This document shows positions 8,467-23,467 of a stretch of DNA of 41,326 nucleotides, piece after piece (the stretch's first letter is position 1; each line of letters starts with the position of its first letter). The stretch lies in the NCBI GenBank assembly GCA_945877175.1, contig CAMCRC010000015.1, positions 1 to 41,326 of the forward strand, in the 5' to 3' direction. The notes beneath the pieces are model-generated. The model was given only the letters and a program-made list of their open reading frames with translations. It ran no database searches and was not told where the DNA came from. The DNA comes from Klebsiella pneumoniae (GTDB lineage Bacteria; Pseudomonadota; Gammaproteobacteria; Pseudomonadales; Pseudohongiellaceae). Made by a program: the position numbers and the translations under genes.

Positions 8467-9789
8467 TCATTTCAACACATTGATTATGTTGTTTATTTTG
8501 TCGAAGCATTCCTGATATTCCTGACTGCAGACGGAGTCGGCCACCAGGCCGCCTCCGCCCCAGCAGTACATGTCCTGCCCCTCGCACAACAAGGTGCGAA
8601 TCATGATGTTCGTATCCATCTGGCCGTCGAATCCCACATAGCCAGCGCTGCCGCAATACACCCGCCGGGCATCTGGCTCAAGCTCCGCAATGATTTCCAT
8701 GGCACGTTGCTTTGGCGCGCCAGTGATGGAGCCTCCGGGGAAGCAGCTGCGCAGCAGATCTATCGGCGTTTGCGGCGCCTCCAGCCGGCCGCGGATCGTG
8801 CTGACCAGGTGATGCACATTGCTGAAGCTTTGCAGTTCGAACAGCTTCTCCACTTGCACCGAGCCTGTCGCGCACAAGGAACCCAGATCATTGCGCAGCA
8901 GGTCGACGATCATGAGGTTCTCGGCTCGATCCTTGTCGCTGTTCAGCAGCTCGTCGGCCTGCGCGGCGTCCAGAAGCGGGTCAGGCGACCGGCGCCGTGT
9001 GCCCTTGATCGGCTGAGTCTGGACCTGCTCGCCGCGCACCTCCAGGAAGCGCTCTGGTGAAAAGCACAGCACGCTGCTCGCGCCATCGCGGATGAAGGCG
9101 GAGAAGGGACTGCGGATACTGCCACGCAGCTGCAGGTAAGCGCCCAGCGAATCCCCGGAGAAACGCGCACTGAAACGCTGCGCCAGGTTCACCTGATAGC
9201 AGTCGCCGGCTTGAATGTAATCCTGCACCCGCGCAAACGCTGCGGCATAGGATTCGGGCGTGAAGTTGGACGCGAACCCTGTCTCGAGTGCAAAGCCAGG
9301 CAGCGCAGGCGGTGGCTGCTCCAGACAGGCGAGCACCCTTTGCAGCGTGTTGACCGGACAGTCGGGGAGAGCGAACAGCAGACTCGTCTGCTTGTGGTGG
9401 TCCACCACGATGGCCCAGTCGTGAATGCCGAAGCGCGAATCCCCGTCATAGCCCACATAGCCCAGCGCCCCGCCCACAAAGGGTAGGCCACGCAGTTCGG
9501 ACGGCAGAGCTTGCGTCGGGGCATGGCTGTGCAGAGCTGCAGACAACTGTGAAAACAGCGCCTCCTCTCGGAACACGGAGGGTGCCAGTCGGCGGTCGGG
9601 CATCGAGTAGCTGAGGGTATGGCGTGGCAATGCGCTCAGAATGTCATGGCGGGCGCCGAGCCCGGGCGGATGTGCCACGGCACGCAATCCGCTGTCCAGC
9701 ATGACGAGCCCGGGTAGATCGGCAAGGCGTCGCAGCAACAGGCTGCTGTCGTCGGAATAGGGTAGCGTACGGACGAAGTAGTCGCTCAA
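8467..9789 (-). CDS. pabB: Aminodeoxychorismate synthase component I
   Basis: The 440-residue chorismate-using enzyme makes 4-amino-4-deoxychorismate with a PabA glutaminase, the first step toward p-aminobenzoate and folate. The 'PIKGTRRR' motif at residues 260-267 has the lysine (K262) that distinguishes PabB from anthranilate synthase TrpE, which has alanine there. Also present are 'SPERFLEV', 'DRAENLMIVDLLRNDLG', 'FPGGSITGAPK' and 'YCGSAGYVG'. The only good start is a TTG at 9789, because 'VRTLPY' just after it is typical of PabB N-termini. This TTG overlaps the stop of the upstream gene (TTGA), implying coupled translation. It converges on thrH with a 17-base gap. Confidence 0.93.
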   Translation of the reverse strand: MSDYFVRTLPYSDDSSLLLRRLADLPGLVMLDSGLRAVAHPPGLGARHDILSALPRHTLSYSMPDRRLAPSVFREEALFSQLSAALHSHAPTQALPSELRGLPFVGGALGYVGYDGDSRFGIHDWAIVVDHHKQTSLLFALPDCPVNTLQRVLACLEQPPPALPGFALETGFASNFTPESYAAAFARVQDYIQAGDCYQVNLAQRFSARFSGDSLGAYLQLRGSIRSPFSAFIRDGASSVLCFSPERFLEVRGEQVQTQPIKGTRRRSPDPLLDAAQADELLNSDKDRAENLMIVDLLRNDLGSLCATGSVQVEKLFELQSFSNVHHLVSTIRGRLEAPQTPIDLLRSCFPGGSITGAPKQRAMEIIAELEPDARRVYCGSAGYVGFDGQMDTNIMIRTLLCEGQDMYCWGGGGLVADSVCSQEYQECFDKINNIINVLK

Positions 9790-10565
9790 GGCAGCAATTC
9801 AACCCGCAAGGCCAATGATGCAGAGCGTGCCGTGCTGGTGAGCCGGGCGTCTGTCACGGGAACCTGTGGAGCAGCGTCATCGAGAATGACGTACCAGCCA
9901 TTGAACCCGATCTCCAGTGCCGTATTGACGACCTCGGTGCGGCGGCTGCCATCCAGAGCGACCGTCTCGCGTGTCGCGGCAATCGTTAGTGCAATGCGCT
10001 CGCCGCGCACCTCGGCGCTGACGCTCAGGCTCTGCCCCTCACGCTGACTGTCCTGCTGCAGCATGAGTCCATGGGGGCCGAAGACCGGGCTGATCTGAGC
10101 GGTGGCATTGCTGCGGCTGAAGTAGGCATGTTCGCCCTCGGTCAGGACAATGCTCTGCAGCGGATGGTCAGCGCCCGGCGCGGTCTGCACCGTGGTGAAT
10201 GTGCTGGTATCTCCGGGACTCTGCGTCACCGGGCTGCCATAGGCAAAGTCCACGCTCAGTCGCAGCTGTCGTCGCGGCACGTCCAGCGTGTCGATCAGCG
10301 CCTGGATCTGCTCCAGATTGGCGCGCGAGGTGCTGATGATCAGGTTGTTGTCGATCTGACTGATGGCACCGCGCTGGTCAAGCACTGGCGTGATGGCCGC
10401 GCGGATGGCGTCGGGTTCGCGATGCTGCAGACGCACGATCTCGACAACGGCCTGTTGCCCATTGGCGGGAGCCTGGGCCAGGCTCAAGGGGCAGGCAAGC
10501 AGTGCGCTGAACGCCAATGCGGCCAGGGCAGAGCGGTGCAGAAACAGGCGCGTATCAGTCATCAT
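9786..10565 (-). CDS. Exported protein with a secretin N-domain-like module, function unknown
   Basis: This 259-residue protein has an N-terminal export signal (hydrophobic about residues 11-30). It could be cut after 'LSLA' (about residue 30) or be a lipoprotein at C25 in 'LLAC'. Residues about 37-107 ('VVEIVRLQHREPDAIRAAITPVLD...LIISTSRANLEQIQALIDTLDVP') look like the short ring-forming N1/N-domain of type II/III secretins. No secretin pore domain follows; the remaining about 150 residues resemble a beta-rich domain I do not recognise. Related single-domain proteins are rare and uncharacterised as far as I know. The gene precedes pabB with a four-base overlap and lies 29 bases downstream of roxA, with no link to a secretion operon. 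Domain assignment is from pattern; function is not inferred. Confidence 0.75.
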   Translation of the reverse strand: MMTDTRLFLHRSALAALAFSALLACPLSLAQAPANGQQAVVEIVRLQHREPDAIRAAITPVLDQRGAISQIDNNLIISTSRANLEQIQALIDTLDVPRRQLRLSVDFAYGSPVTQSPGDTSTFTTVQTAPGADHPLQSIVLTEGEHAYFSRSNATAQISPVFGPHGLMLQQDSQREGQSLSVSAEVRGERIALTIAATRETVALDGSRRTEVVNTALEIGFNGWYVILDDAAPQVPVTDARLTSTARSASLALRVELLP

Positions 10566-10594
10566 GCGGGTCTCGTGGCAGAAAGGTCGGCGGC

Positions 10595-13203
<2,609 letters not shown>

Positions 13204-13887
13204 TCAGTGCACGGTGATCAGCCGGCGCCGTACGTCGGCCACGCAGTCGCGAATGCGTTTTTTATATACAAACAGATGCCAGCGGCGGCCGCCCAGCTGC
13301 TGCCACAACAAAGCTGAACGGATGCCGGACAGCAACAGTGCGCGAATCTTGTCGGCGACATCCTGTTTGCGCAGATGCTCGGGGACGCCCTTGACATGGA
13401 TACGCATTGTCAGGCGGCTGATGGTGTCCTGATAGAGCGCTGCCAGCACGGCAAAATCATATTCTTCCTGAGAGTCAGCGGGAGATTCGCCGCTGCCTGG
13501 CTCCTGGCGTTCGGCCAGCAGGGAATGTCGTATCTGCAGGCGCTGGCGGATAAGGGTCTGCATCGCGGGGACACTCATCAGCTGTTGCTGCAGGACAGTC
13601 ATGTCCAGCACATACTTGATGGGCTCGGCAAATTCCTTCACGCCGTCGTTGCTCAGGGAGTGTTGCAATGCTTTCAGGCCGTTGCTGAACAGCGCGACAT
13701 CCGGGTAAACCTCGTCGACGGAATCGGGCGACAGCACCAGCAAGGGCGCGATGCACGCATTCACCAAACGCGTGTCGGCGCGGCCGGTGGTGGCCAGGGA
13801 ATGCACGAGTTGAGCGCACTGCGCCACCACTGCAAGAGCGATGTTGCGGTACTCCCACTGACTGAACTTAGCTGAAGTATTCTGCAA
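13204..13887 (-). CDS. hflD: High-frequency lysogenization protein HflD homologue
   Basis: The 227-residue all-helical protein matches HflD by position between mnmA and purB and by motifs such as '[21 protein letters not shown]' in place of E. coli 'LAGICQSARLVQQLAHQG', and '[24 protein letters not shown]' near the C-terminus. In E. coli HflD is a membrane-peripheral protein that binds phage lambda CII and affects lysogeny; its cellular role is poorly known. The start is a TTG at 13887, supported by a perfect GGAGGAG ribosome site six bases upstream. This places the first 20 bases inside mnmA. A TTG at 13902 is in frame, but it would put that ribosome site inside the gene. Confidence 0.88.
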   Translation of the reverse strand: MQNTSAKFSQWEYRNIALAVVAQCAQLVHSLATTGRADTRLVNACIAPLLVLSPDSVDEVYPDVALFSNGLKALQHSLSNDGVKEFAEPIKYVLDMTVLQQQLMSVPAMQTLIRQRLQIRHSLLAERQEPGSGESPADSQEEYDFAVLAALYQDTISRLTMRIHVKGVPEHLRKQDVADKIRALLLSGIRSALLWQQLGGRRWHLFVYKKRIRDCVADVRRRLITVH

Positions 13888-15004
13888 TGACAGCTCCTCC
13901 AAGGCACACTTCGCCCTGATAAAACACGATCGTCTGGCCGGGGGTCACGGCACGTTGCGGCGCTGCAAAGGTGACCAGTACGGACTCAGTAGAAGTGCCT
14001 GCGCTGGTCAGCGCCACAGTACAGGCCTGGTCTGCCTGACGGTACCGGATCTTTGCCGTGCACTCCAGAGGCAAGTCAGGTGACTGATGGTTGATCCAGG
14101 CCACCTGGGTGGCCAGCAAGGCGGATGAAAACAGGCTGGGATGATTGTTGCCCTGTGCCACAAGCAATACATTGCGGCGCAAGTCCTTTCCCACGACGTA
14201 CCAAGGGGCCTCACCGTGCTTTTGCAGCCCGCCAATGCCCAGTCCCTGGCGCTGCCCGTAGGTGTGGTACATCAGGCCCTGATGCTTGCCGACCACTTCC
14301 CCCTCCACGGTTTCAATCACACCGGGCTGGGCCGGAAGATAACGTTGCAGAAAGTCCTTGAATTTGCGTTCGCCGATAAAGCAGATACCGGTACTGTCCT
14401 TTTTGTCATGGGTTACAAAGCCGTGCCTGGCCGCAATTGCCCGGACTTCGGTTTTCTCCAGCTCACCCACGGGAAACAGGCTGCTTGCCAGGCTGGTTTC
14501 GTTCACGGCACTCAGGAAATAGCTCTGATCCTTGTTGGCATCCAGCCCCTTGAGCAGCAGAGTCTGGAGACCGGTGGACGTCATGCGGTGGCCGATGCGG
14601 GCGTAATGTCCGGTGGCTATAAGGTCGGCGCCCAGTACCGTTGCGTAGTCCAGGAAGGCTTTGAACTTGATTTCGCGATTGCACAGGATGTCAGGATTCG
14701 GAGTGCGGCCAGCGCGATACTCCTGAATGAAGTGTTCAAACACGTTGTCCCAGTATTCGGACGCGAAATTGGCAGTGTGCAGGACTATGCCCAGCCGGTC
14801 GCACACTGCCTGCGCGTCGGCCAGATCAGTCTTGGCGGTGCAGTATTCTGTGTCGTCGTCCTCGTCCCAGTTCTTCATGAAGAGGCCTTCCACCTGGTAG
14901 CCCTGCTCCAGCAGCAAAAGTGCCGCCACAGAGGAGTCGACGCCGCCGGACATGCCTGCCATTACTCGCGTGGAAGCAACGGGCTTGACGGATATTGCGC
15001 TCAT
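13868..15004 (-). CDS. mnmA: tRNA-specific 2-thiouridylase MnmA
   Basis: The 378-residue enzyme inserts sulfur at position 2 of the wobble uridine in tRNA-Lys, -Glu and -Gln. The ATP pyrophosphatase loop '[12 protein letters not shown]' lies at about residues 17-28. The two catalytic cysteines are C108 in '[10 protein letters not shown]' and C208 in '[11 protein letters not shown]'. Tail motifs '[21 protein letters not shown]' and 'TPGQTIVFY' complete the family pattern. Sulfur reaches MnmA through the Tus relay, and tusBCDE are also in this window (34930-36369). The ATG overlaps the nudJ stop (ATGA). Confidence 0.97.
   Translation of the reverse strand: MSAISVKPVASTRVMAGMSGGVDSSVAALLLLEQGYQVEGLFMKNWDEDDDTEYCTAKTDLADAQAVCDRLGIVLHTANFASEYWDNVFEHFIQEYRAGRTPNPDILCNREIKFKAFLDYATVLGADLIATGHYARIGHRMTSTGLQTLLLKGLDANKDQSYFLSAVNETSLASSLFPVGELEKTEVRAIAARHGFVTHDKKDSTGICFIGERKFKDFLQRYLPAQPGVIETVEGEVVGKHQGLMYHTYGQRQGLGIGGLQKHGEAPWYVVGKDLRRNVLLVAQGNNHPSLFSSALLATQVAWINHQSPDLPLECTAKIRYRQADQACTVALTSAGTSTESVLVTFAAPQRAVTPGQTIVFYQGEVCLGGAVIAEYFS
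13894..13900 (-). promoter_or_regulatory. Strong ribosome binding site deciding the hflD start
   Basis: On the minus strand GGAGGAG lies six bases before the TTG at 13887 and inside the 3' end of mnmA. No ATG or GTG is available at suitable spacing, so it supports a TTG start. Confidence 0.7.
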
Positions 15005-15447
15005 GCAAGACTCGTGATCAATGCAAGCGGATGGCGTATTCCGGCCAGATAATCATCAATCACGCGCAGGACGATCTGACTGCGCAGCTGGTCCTTGCGC
15101 AGCTCCAGGTCTTCCCGGCTCATCCACAAGGCGCGCAGGACCCCTGTGTCAAGGGCGCGCTCGGGGTGGTGCTGCAAAGGCTCTGCCACAAAGCACGTGC
15201 GGATGTAGCAGGTCCCATCGGCCGTGGTGTAGTGATACAGGCCAAGCAAACTGGTCAGGTGGACGTCCCAGGCGGTTTCTTCCATTGTCTCGCGCAGTGC
15301 GCCTTCCTGCAGCGTCTCGTTCGCTTCCAGATGACCGGCCGGCTGGTTGTAAAGGATCCGGCCTTCGATCATTTCTTCTACTATCAGGAAGAGGCCGTCG
15401 CGCTCGACTACGGTTGCCACGGTGCTGTGAGGGTGCCACTGAGTCAT
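15001..15447 (-). CDS. nudJ: NUDIX hydrolase NudJ
   Basis: The 148-residue protein has a complete Nudix box at residues 38-60, '[21 protein letters not shown]', with the metal-binding 'REtxEE' glutamates. E. coli NudJ (YmfB) hydrolyses nucleoside tri- and diphosphates and the thiamine precursor HMP-PP. The N-terminal '[19 protein letters not shown]' and 'YNQPAGHLE' match that subfamily. It is the first gene of the nudJ-mnmA-hflD-purB-roxA run, each joined by overlaps or short gaps. Promoter elements in the 141 bases before it are not clear. Confidence 0.93.
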   Translation of the reverse strand: MTQWHPHSTVATVVERDGLFLIVEEMIEGRILYNQPAGHLEANETLQEGALRETMEETAWDVHLTSLLGLYHYTTADGTCYIRTCFVAEPLQHHPERALDTGVLRALWMSREDLELRKDQLRSQIVLRVIDDYLAGIRHPLALITSLA

Positions 15448-15588
15448 GAAAGGGGGCTGTCTGCTGGTTTTCGGGAAGGCGCAATGTTACCCGAAAAAGC
15501 ACGGCAATGCTCTGTCGAATCGCTTCAGCTCACTGGACAATCCGTGGATAATGACCGTCCGAATCATCTTGGCGAGCAGGGCTGAAAC

Positions 15589-16065
15589 ATGAGTGGATTG
15601 ACGCATCTGGATGCGCAGGGCAATGCCCGAATGGTCGATGTTGGCGGCAAGGCTGTGACGACACGCGTGGCAACAGCAGTGGCGACTGTCGCCATGCAGC
15701 CCGAAACCTTGCGACTGATTGTAAAGGGAGGACACAAAAAGGGGGATGTTCTTGCCGTGGCCCGCATTGCAGGCATTCAGGCGTCGAAGAAGTGTGCTGA
15801 TCTCATTCCCCTGTGTCACCCGCTCATGCTGACCCACGTTACCGTGGATTTCACCATCGACGAGGCCGAAAGCCGTATCCGAATCTCTGCGACCTGTGGC
15901 CTGGATGGCAAGACCGGTGTCGAGATGGAAGCGCTTACGGCCGCGTCAGTGGCCGCGCTGACCATTTATGACATGTGCAAGGCCGTGGACAAGGGCATGG
16001 TCATCGAGAACATCTGCCTTCAGGAGAAAAGTGGTGGTAAATCAGGTCATTATGTTCGTCAATAA
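15589..16065 (+). CDS. moaC: Cyclic pyranopterin monophosphate synthase MoaC
   Basis: The 158-residue protein converts the MoaA product into cyclic pyranopterin monophosphate in molybdenum cofactor synthesis. Conserved segments are '[16 protein letters not shown]', '[28 protein letters not shown]' in two adjoining halves, and '[23 protein letters not shown]', which contain the active-site histidine, lysines and acidic residues. Length and motifs are full. It is the first gene of moaC-moaD-moaE; moaA and moaB are not in the window. Confidence 0.96.
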   Translation: MSGLTHLDAQGNARMVDVGGKAVTTRVATAVATVAMQPETLRLIVKGGHKKGDVLAVARIAGIQASKKCADLIPLCHPLMLTHVTVDFTIDEAESRIRISATCGLDGKTGVEMEALTAASVAALTIYDMCKAVDKGMVIENICLQEKSGGKSGHYVRQ

Positions 16066-16113
16066 ATGTGAATTATCTGCAATTTCCACGACTGAACCGG
16101 GAGTCCATGAAGT

Positions 16114-16368
16114 ATGTTGAACATTCACTATTTCGCCAGTTTGCGCGAGACGCTGGGGCAGGGCAGTGAAGCGCTGGCATTGCCGGCGGACGTGCATGAT
16201 GTGGGCGCTCTTGTCATGCATCTCGCGACACTGCGCGGAGACCCATGGACGGCCCTTGAAGACCGCAGTCGCGTGCTTGTGGCGGTGAACCAGACCATTG
16301 TTGACCATGCCCATACCTTGACTGGCAACGAGGAAGTTGCCTTTTTCCCGCCAATGACAGGGGGTTGA
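16114..16368 (+). CDS. moaD: Molybdopterin synthase small subunit (sulfur carrier) MoaD
   Basis: The 84-residue ubiquitin-fold protein ends in 'FFPPMTGG'. The C-terminal diglycine is thiocarboxylated and donates sulfur to molybdopterin. The N-terminal 'LNIHYFASLRETLG' is typical. It lies between moaC and moaE, with moaE starting two bases after its stop. A GGGAG element precedes the ATG at a slightly long spacing. Confidence 0.95.
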   Translation: MLNIHYFASLRETLGQGSEALALPADVHDVGALVMHLATLRGDPWTALEDRSRVLVAVNQTIVDHAHTLTGNEEVAFFPPMTGG

Positions 16369-16370
16369 GC

Positions 16371-16837
16371 ATGCTTTCCGTGCAGAACAGCGACTTTGAT
16401 GCCGCCGAACTTTACCGGCAGTTGCGTGCTGAGGCGACCAATGCCGGCGCGATCGTGACGTTTTCTGGACTGGTGCGTGAATTTTATGAATCTGCGTCGC
16501 CCGGCAAAGAGCCGGCAGTGCAGGCCCTGGTGCTGGAACACTACCCCGGCATGACCGAAAAGGCGCTTTCGGAGATTGTTCAGCAGGCCCGGTCCCGTTG
16601 GGACGTGCTGGCGTGGCGTGTCATACATCGTGTCGGCGAGCTGCACGCGGGCGATCAGATCGTCTATGTGGGCATTGCGAGTACGCATCGCGGCGATGCC
16701 TTTGCAGCAGCCGAGTTCATCATGGACTATCTGAAGACCCGGGCACCGTTCTGGAAGAAGCAGCGGACTGAGGCAGAATCGCAGTGGATCGAAAGCCGCA
16801 GCGCCGATGAGCAAGCCCGCGCGCGCTGGGACAAGCG

Positions 16838-16841
<4 letters not shown>
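16371..16841 (+). CDS. moaE: Molybdopterin synthase catalytic subunit MoaE
   Basis: The 156-residue large subunit of molybdopterin synthase uses thiocarboxylated MoaD to add the dithiolene sulfurs. Seen motifs are 'GAIVTFSGLVREF', 'LEHYPGMTEKAL', 'VGELHAGDQIVYVGIASTHR' and 'DYLKTRAPFWKK', holding the conserved arginine and lysine near the active site. The ATG at 16371 is preferred over an in-frame TTG at 16365 because an AGGGGG ribosome site is correctly spaced for the ATG. Its 3' end overlaps the convergent rluE by four bases. Confidence 0.95.
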
Positions 16842-19778
<2,937 letters not shown>

Positions 19779-19792
19779 TCACGCACGCAAAG

Positions 19793-19823
19793 CACCCTCA
19801 TTGGCGCTATTCCAATGAGGGTG
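19793..19823. terminator. Perfect 12-bp stem hairpin between icd and cspD
   Basis: CACCCTCATTGG (19793-19804) and CCAATGAGGGTG (19812-19823) form a perfect stem around a 7-base loop. It follows icd and faces the end of convergent cspD, so it could stop both transcripts. The trailing T-rich tract is weak on both sides. Confidence 0.65.
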
Positions 19824-19867
19824 ACATTTCGCAAGGTTCGATCAGGGCGATTGCGCTATGCGATCAG

Positions 19868-20110
19868 TCAGCTGCCATTGACGGCGTGTGACTCTGCATG
19901 CTCCTGAACAATCGGTCGAATATTGGTGGCGTGCAGACCCTTGGTGCCTTCGATGGTCTCGAAGGTGACGGTCTGGCCTGCCTTGAGGGTCTTGTAACCA
20001 TCCATCCCGATTGCGGAGTAGTGAGCGAAAAGATCGTCGCCCCCATTGTCCGGAAGAATGAATCCAAAGCCTTTTGCGTTGTTGAACCACTTCACTTGCC
20101 CAGTACCCAT
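19868..20110 (-). CDS. cspD: Cold-shock-domain protein, CspD-like
   Basis: The 80-residue protein is one cold-shock domain with RNP1 'KGFGFI' and RNP2 'DLFAHY', which bind single-stranded nucleic acid. The N-terminal 'GQVKWFNNAKGFGF' and 'MDGYKTLKAGQ' are closer to CspD than to CspA. In E. coli CspD is a stationary-phase inhibitor of replication, and its gene also lies next to clpS-clpA, divergently. That shared position supports the name. The ATG follows a GGGAG ribosome site. A near-consensus promoter is visible upstream (20173-20201). Confidence 0.92.
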   Translation of the reverse strand: MGTGQVKWFNNAKGFGFILPDNGGDDLFAHYSAIGMDGYKTLKAGQTVTFETIEGTKGLHATNIRPIVQEHAESHAVNGS

Positions 20111-20459
20111 GGCAATGCTCCCGTGTAACGTTTTGTTGTTATTGTTTACTTAGGAAATCCACTAGCTCATCTCATATAACGCAATGATTTAGGTTTGTCA
20201 ATTTTAGAAGCCACAGCCTTGATGGAGTGCTGGTGCATTTTGGTGCACGGAAGTGCCAGGCGCGAAGGTCTATTTCGAGCGCATCGAGGCAATGAATCCT
20301 TTACCTTTCGCGAACGTATACAGCGTATGATTGTCAAGCTGACTGACTGGTCGAAACCGCCAGCCAGACCGGCATTCATCGCAATGAAACAGGAAATTGC
20401 AGACGATGTGGAAGACAGACAGACACGCACCATACCCGCCAGAACCGAGGAGTCAGGCG
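20111..20459. other. Divergent intergenic region cspD/clpS
   Basis: 349 bases without a gene. The cspD-facing half carries a strong promoter (20173-20201) and an AT-rich leader of about 55 bases. The clpS-facing half contains small open frames, but I see no convincing gene and no clear clpS promoter beyond a GAGGAG ribosome site just before 20460. Confidence 0.6.
20173..20201 (-). promoter_or_regulatory. Near-consensus sigma-70 promoter of cspD
   Basis: On the minus strand TTGACA (20201-20196, perfect -35) is followed after exactly 17 bases by TATATG (20178-20173). The predicted start leaves an untranslated leader of roughly 55 bases before the cspD ATG, long enough for cold-shock-type leader control, though no specific structure was identified. 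Confidence 0.75.
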
Positions 20460-20792
20460 ATGGGTGAATGGAATGCAGGTTCGGGGGAAGAACGCGACAG
20501 CGGCCTTGCAACCTCATCCGTCCGCCCCAAGCTTGCACAACCACCACTGTACAAAGTTGTGTTGTTCAACGATGACTACACACCAATGGACTTTGTGGTG
20601 GATGTCTTGTGCTCCTTCTTTGCCATGAACGTGGAGAAGGCGACGCAGATAATGCTGAAGGTGCATACTGAGGGCAAGGCCGTCTGTGGAGTGTTCAGCA
20701 AGGACGTCGCGGAAACCAAAGCGCAGCAGGTCAATGACTATTCGCGAGAGTGCGAGCAACCGCTGCTTTGCAATGTGGAAGTAGACAGATAA
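20460..20792 (+). CDS. clpS: ATP-dependent Clp protease adaptor ClpS
   Basis: The 110-residue adaptor delivers proteins with destabilising N-terminal residues (Leu, Phe, Trp, Tyr) to ClpAP. The core has '[20 protein letters not shown]', which forms the N-degron pocket, and '[23 protein letters not shown]'. A flexible N-terminal tail of about 30 residues is normal. The ATG at 20460 has GAGGAG seven bases upstream. It lies 15 bases before clpA, so the two are one operon. Confidence 0.96.
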   Translation: MGEWNAGSGEERDSGLATSSVRPKLAQPPLYKVVLFNDDYTPMDFVVDVLCSFFAMNVEKATQIMLKVHTEGKAVCGVFSKDVAETKAQQVNDYSRECEQPLLCNVEVDR

Positions 20793-20807
20793 CCGGAAGA
20801 CTGAATC

Positions 20808-23099
20808 ATGTTGAGCAAAGATCTTGAACTTACTTTGAACAGCGCTTTTTCGGGAGCCCGCAAGAAGCGTCATGAATACATGACGGTAGAGCATCTGCTC
20901 CTTGCGCTCCTGGACAACGAAGTTGCCGCAGATGTGCTGCTTGCGTGCGGTGCTGATATTGCCCGACTGCGCACAGAGCTCACCGAGTTCGTAGATTCCA
21001 CCACACCAGTGATCCCCGAGCCCGAAGCCGGGCGGGAGACACAACCAACGCTGGGCTTTCAGCGCGTTTTGCAGCGCGCAGTATTTCACGTGCAGTCATC
21101 GGGCAAGCGCGAAGTGACAGGTGCCAACGTCCTTGTTGCTATTTTCAGCGAACAGGAAAGTCATGCCGTCTATCTGCTGCGCCAGCAGGACATCGCGCGA
21201 ATCGATGTTGTCAATTACATCACCCATGGCACCTCCAAAGTCCCAGGCCATGACGGTCAGCCTGAATCTCCTCAGCCTCGGGAGAGCGAGGAAGAGGCCC
21301 CGGAGCGAGCAGCCAGTGCGTTGGAGAGCTTCGCCACGAATCTGAACGAGCAGGCCCTGCTGGGCAAGATTGACCCCCTGATAGGTCGCGACGAAGAAAT
21401 CACGCGAGTCATTCAGGTTCTGTCGCGCCGTCGCAAGAACAATCCCTTGCTGGTAGGGGAGTCGGGTGTTGGCAAGACTGCAGTCATTGAAGGTCTGGCC
21501 CGGATGATCGTGGAAGATCAAGTGCCGGACATTCTCAGAGGCAACGTAATCTATTCACTGGACCTCGGGTCGCTGCTTGCGGGCACCAAATACCGCGGTG
21601 ACTTTGAAAAGCGCTTCAAGGCCTTGCTTGGTGAATTGAAGAAAAATCCGAAAGCGATCCTTTTCATAGACGAGATCCATACCATCATTGGCGCTGGCGC
21701 AGCATCGGGCGGGGTCATGGACGCTTCCAATCTGCTCAAGCCCGTACTGACATCGGGTGACTTGCGATGTGTAGGTTCCACCACGTATCAGGAATACCGT
21801 GGCATCTTTGAAAAGGACCGCGCCCTGTCGCGACGCTTCCAGAAGATCGATGTCAACGAACCAGACGTGGAAACGACCTATCGCATTCTCAAGGGTCTGA
21901 AGTCGCGCTTCGAGGAGCACCATGACCTGCGCTACAGTGACAATGCTCTTCGGGCAGCCTCAGAGCTGGCCGGTCGCTACATCAATGATCGCTTCATGCC
22001 CGACAAGGCCATCGATGTGATCGACGAAGCTGGGGCCTACCAGCGCCTTCAGCCAGCCAGCAAGCGCAAGAAGTTGATACAGGCCCAGGATATGGAAAAA
22101 GTTGTGGCTGCCATCGCGCGCATTCCGCCGAAGCACGTTTCCACTTCAGACACCCGGGCGCTGAAAAATCTGGAAGAGAACTTGCGCATGGTGGTGTTTG
22201 GTCAGGACGAGGCTATCGACAATCTGGCATCAGCCATCAAGCTCTCGCGGGCCGGGCTCAATCATCCCGACAAACCAATTGGGTCCTATCTGTTCTCCGG
22301 CCCAACGGGTGTTGGCAAGACAGAGGTCAGTCGTCAGCTGGCGAAAATTCTTGGCATCGAGCTGCTGCGTTTCGACATGTCCGAGTACATGGAACGGCAC
22401 ACCGTTTCGCGTCTGATCGGCGCGCCACCCGGCTACGTTGGTTTCGATCAGGGAGGATTGCTGACGGAGGCCATCGCCAAGGCGCCGCATTGCGTGCTGT
22501 TGCTGGACGAGATTGAAAAGGCGCATCCGGATGTCTTCAATCTGCTGCTGCAGGTAATGGACCACGGTACCCTCACGGACAACAATGGTCGCAAGGCGGA
22601 TTTCCGCAATGTCATTCTGATCATGACCACCAACGCGGGTGCACAGGAAATGTCCCGTGCCTCCATTGGTTTCAGCAGACAGAATCACAGTACGGATGGG
22701 ATGGAAGCCATCAAGAAGATTTTCACGCCTGAGTTCCGCAATCGCCTGGATGCCATAGTCCAGTTCGGCGCACTCACGATAGAGACAATCCGCACCGTGG
22801 TAGACAAGTTTCTGGTGGAGCTGCAGGTGCAGCTGGATGACAAGAAGGTGACCCTTCATGTGGATGAATCAGCAAGGGACTGGTTCGTGGAGCATGGCTA
22901 CAGTGAAACCATGGGGGCGCGACCCATGGGCCGGCTTATTCAGGACAAACTCAAGAAAGCCCTGGCCGAGGAGATTCTCTTTGGCGAACTTGTCGATGGC
23001 GGGGAAGTGCAGGTGTCCATCGTCAATGACGAGGTCAAGCTCGCCATTACCGGTCGACGCAGCGCAGAGGAGAGAGTGTTGAGCAAGAGCGAGGGGTGA
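20808..23099 (+). CDS. clpA: ATP-dependent Clp protease ATPase subunit ClpA
   Basis: The 763-residue AAA+ unfoldase partners with ClpP to degrade proteins, including N-degron substrates brought by ClpS. It has an N-terminal double Clp repeat (about 1-145), a first ATPase domain with Walker A 'GESGVGKTA' (about 215-223) and Walker B 'LFIDEIHT', and a second with Walker A 'GPTGVGKTE' (about 497-505) and '[12 protein letters not shown]'. There is no middle coiled-coil domain between the ATPase rings, which separates ClpA from ClpB. Length matches the family (about 758). A GGAAG site precedes the ATG. The stop codon lies inside a hairpin that may be a terminator. Confidence 0.97.
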   Translation: MLSKDLELTLNSAFSGARKKRHEYMTVEHLLLALLDNEVAADVLLACGADIARLRTELTEFVDSTTPVIPEPEAGRETQPTLGFQRVLQRAVFHVQSSGKREVTGANVLVAIFSEQESHAVYLLRQQDIARIDVVNYITHGTSKVPGHDGQPESPQPRESEEEAPERAASALESFATNLNEQALLGKIDPLIGRDEEITRVIQVLSRRRKNNPLLVGESGVGKTAVIEGLARMIVEDQVPDILRGNVIYSLDLGSLLAGTKYRGDFEKRFKALLGELKKNPKAILFIDEIHTIIGAGAASGGVMDASNLLKPVLTSGDLRCVGSTTYQEYRGIFEKDRALSRRFQKIDVNEPDVETTYRILKGLKSRFEEHHDLRYSDNALRAASELAGRYINDRFMPDKAIDVIDEAGAYQRLQPASKRKKLIQAQDMEKVVAAIARIPPKHVSTSDTRALKNLEENLRMVVFGQDEAIDNLASAIKLSRAGLNHPDKPIGSYLFSGPTGVGKTEVSRQLAKILGIELLRFDMSEYMERHTVSRLIGAPPGYVGFDQGGLLTEAIAKAPHCVLLLDEIEKAHPDVFNLLLQVMDHGTLTDNNGRKADFRNVILIMTTNAGAQEMSRASIGFSRQNHSTDGMEAIKKIFTPEFRNRLDAIVQFGALTIETIRTVVDKFLVELQVQLDDKKVTLHVDESARDWFVEHGYSETMGARPMGRLIQDKLKKALAEEILFGELVDGGEVQVSIVNDEVKLAITGRRSAEERVLSKSEG

Positions 23100-23108
23100 A
23101 CCCCTCGC
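23089..23108. terminator. GC-rich hairpin between convergent clpA and infA
   Basis: GCGAGGGG and CCCCTCGC form an 8-bp stem with a TGAA loop, spanning the clpA stop codon and lying just past the infA stop. There is no strong T-run, but on the infA side the following bases are T-rich, so it may end the infA transcript. Confidence 0.5.
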
Positions 23109-23112
23109 TGGC

Positions 23113-23331
23113 TTAGCGGGCGCGGTAAGTGATACGGCCCTTGCTGAGGTCGTAGGGTGTCAGTTCCACCTTGACCTGATCGCCGGTCAGAATGCGGATG
23201 TAGTTCTTTCTCATCTTGCCGGAGATGTGGGCCGTCACGATGTGGCCATTCTCAAGCTTCACACGAAACATGGTATTGGGCAGTGTATCCACAACCTCAC
23301 CATCCATTTCGATCTGATCTTCTTTTGCCAT
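23113..23331 (-). CDS. infA: Translation initiation factor IF-1
   Basis: The 72-residue OB-fold protein binds the ribosomal A site during initiation. The sequence '[19 protein letters not shown]' and '[19 protein letters not shown]' is nearly invariant across bacteria, and 72 residues is the standard length. An AGGA site precedes the ATG at 23331. As in Pseudomonas and E. coli, infA lies with aat, bpt and clpA. Confidence 0.98.
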   Translation of the reverse strand: MAKEDQIEMDGEVVDTLPNTMFRVKLENGHIVTAHISGKMRKNYIRILTGDQVKVELTPYDLSKGRITYRAR

Positions 23332-23467
23332 CAACAAGCATTCCTGATTTGGTAAACGGGCACTGACTGTGTGCCGGGACAAAAACGTGCGCGCATTTTG
23401 CCTCATCCGCGCCGGATAAGCAAAATCTCGCGCAAATCTGCCGCGAAACCGGTTCGATCTGCAGTGC

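Noticed and set aside
15510-15560. Promoter TTCAGC/GATAAT before moaC
   Set aside because: Spacing is 17, but the -35 element matches poorly; not distinguishable from chance.
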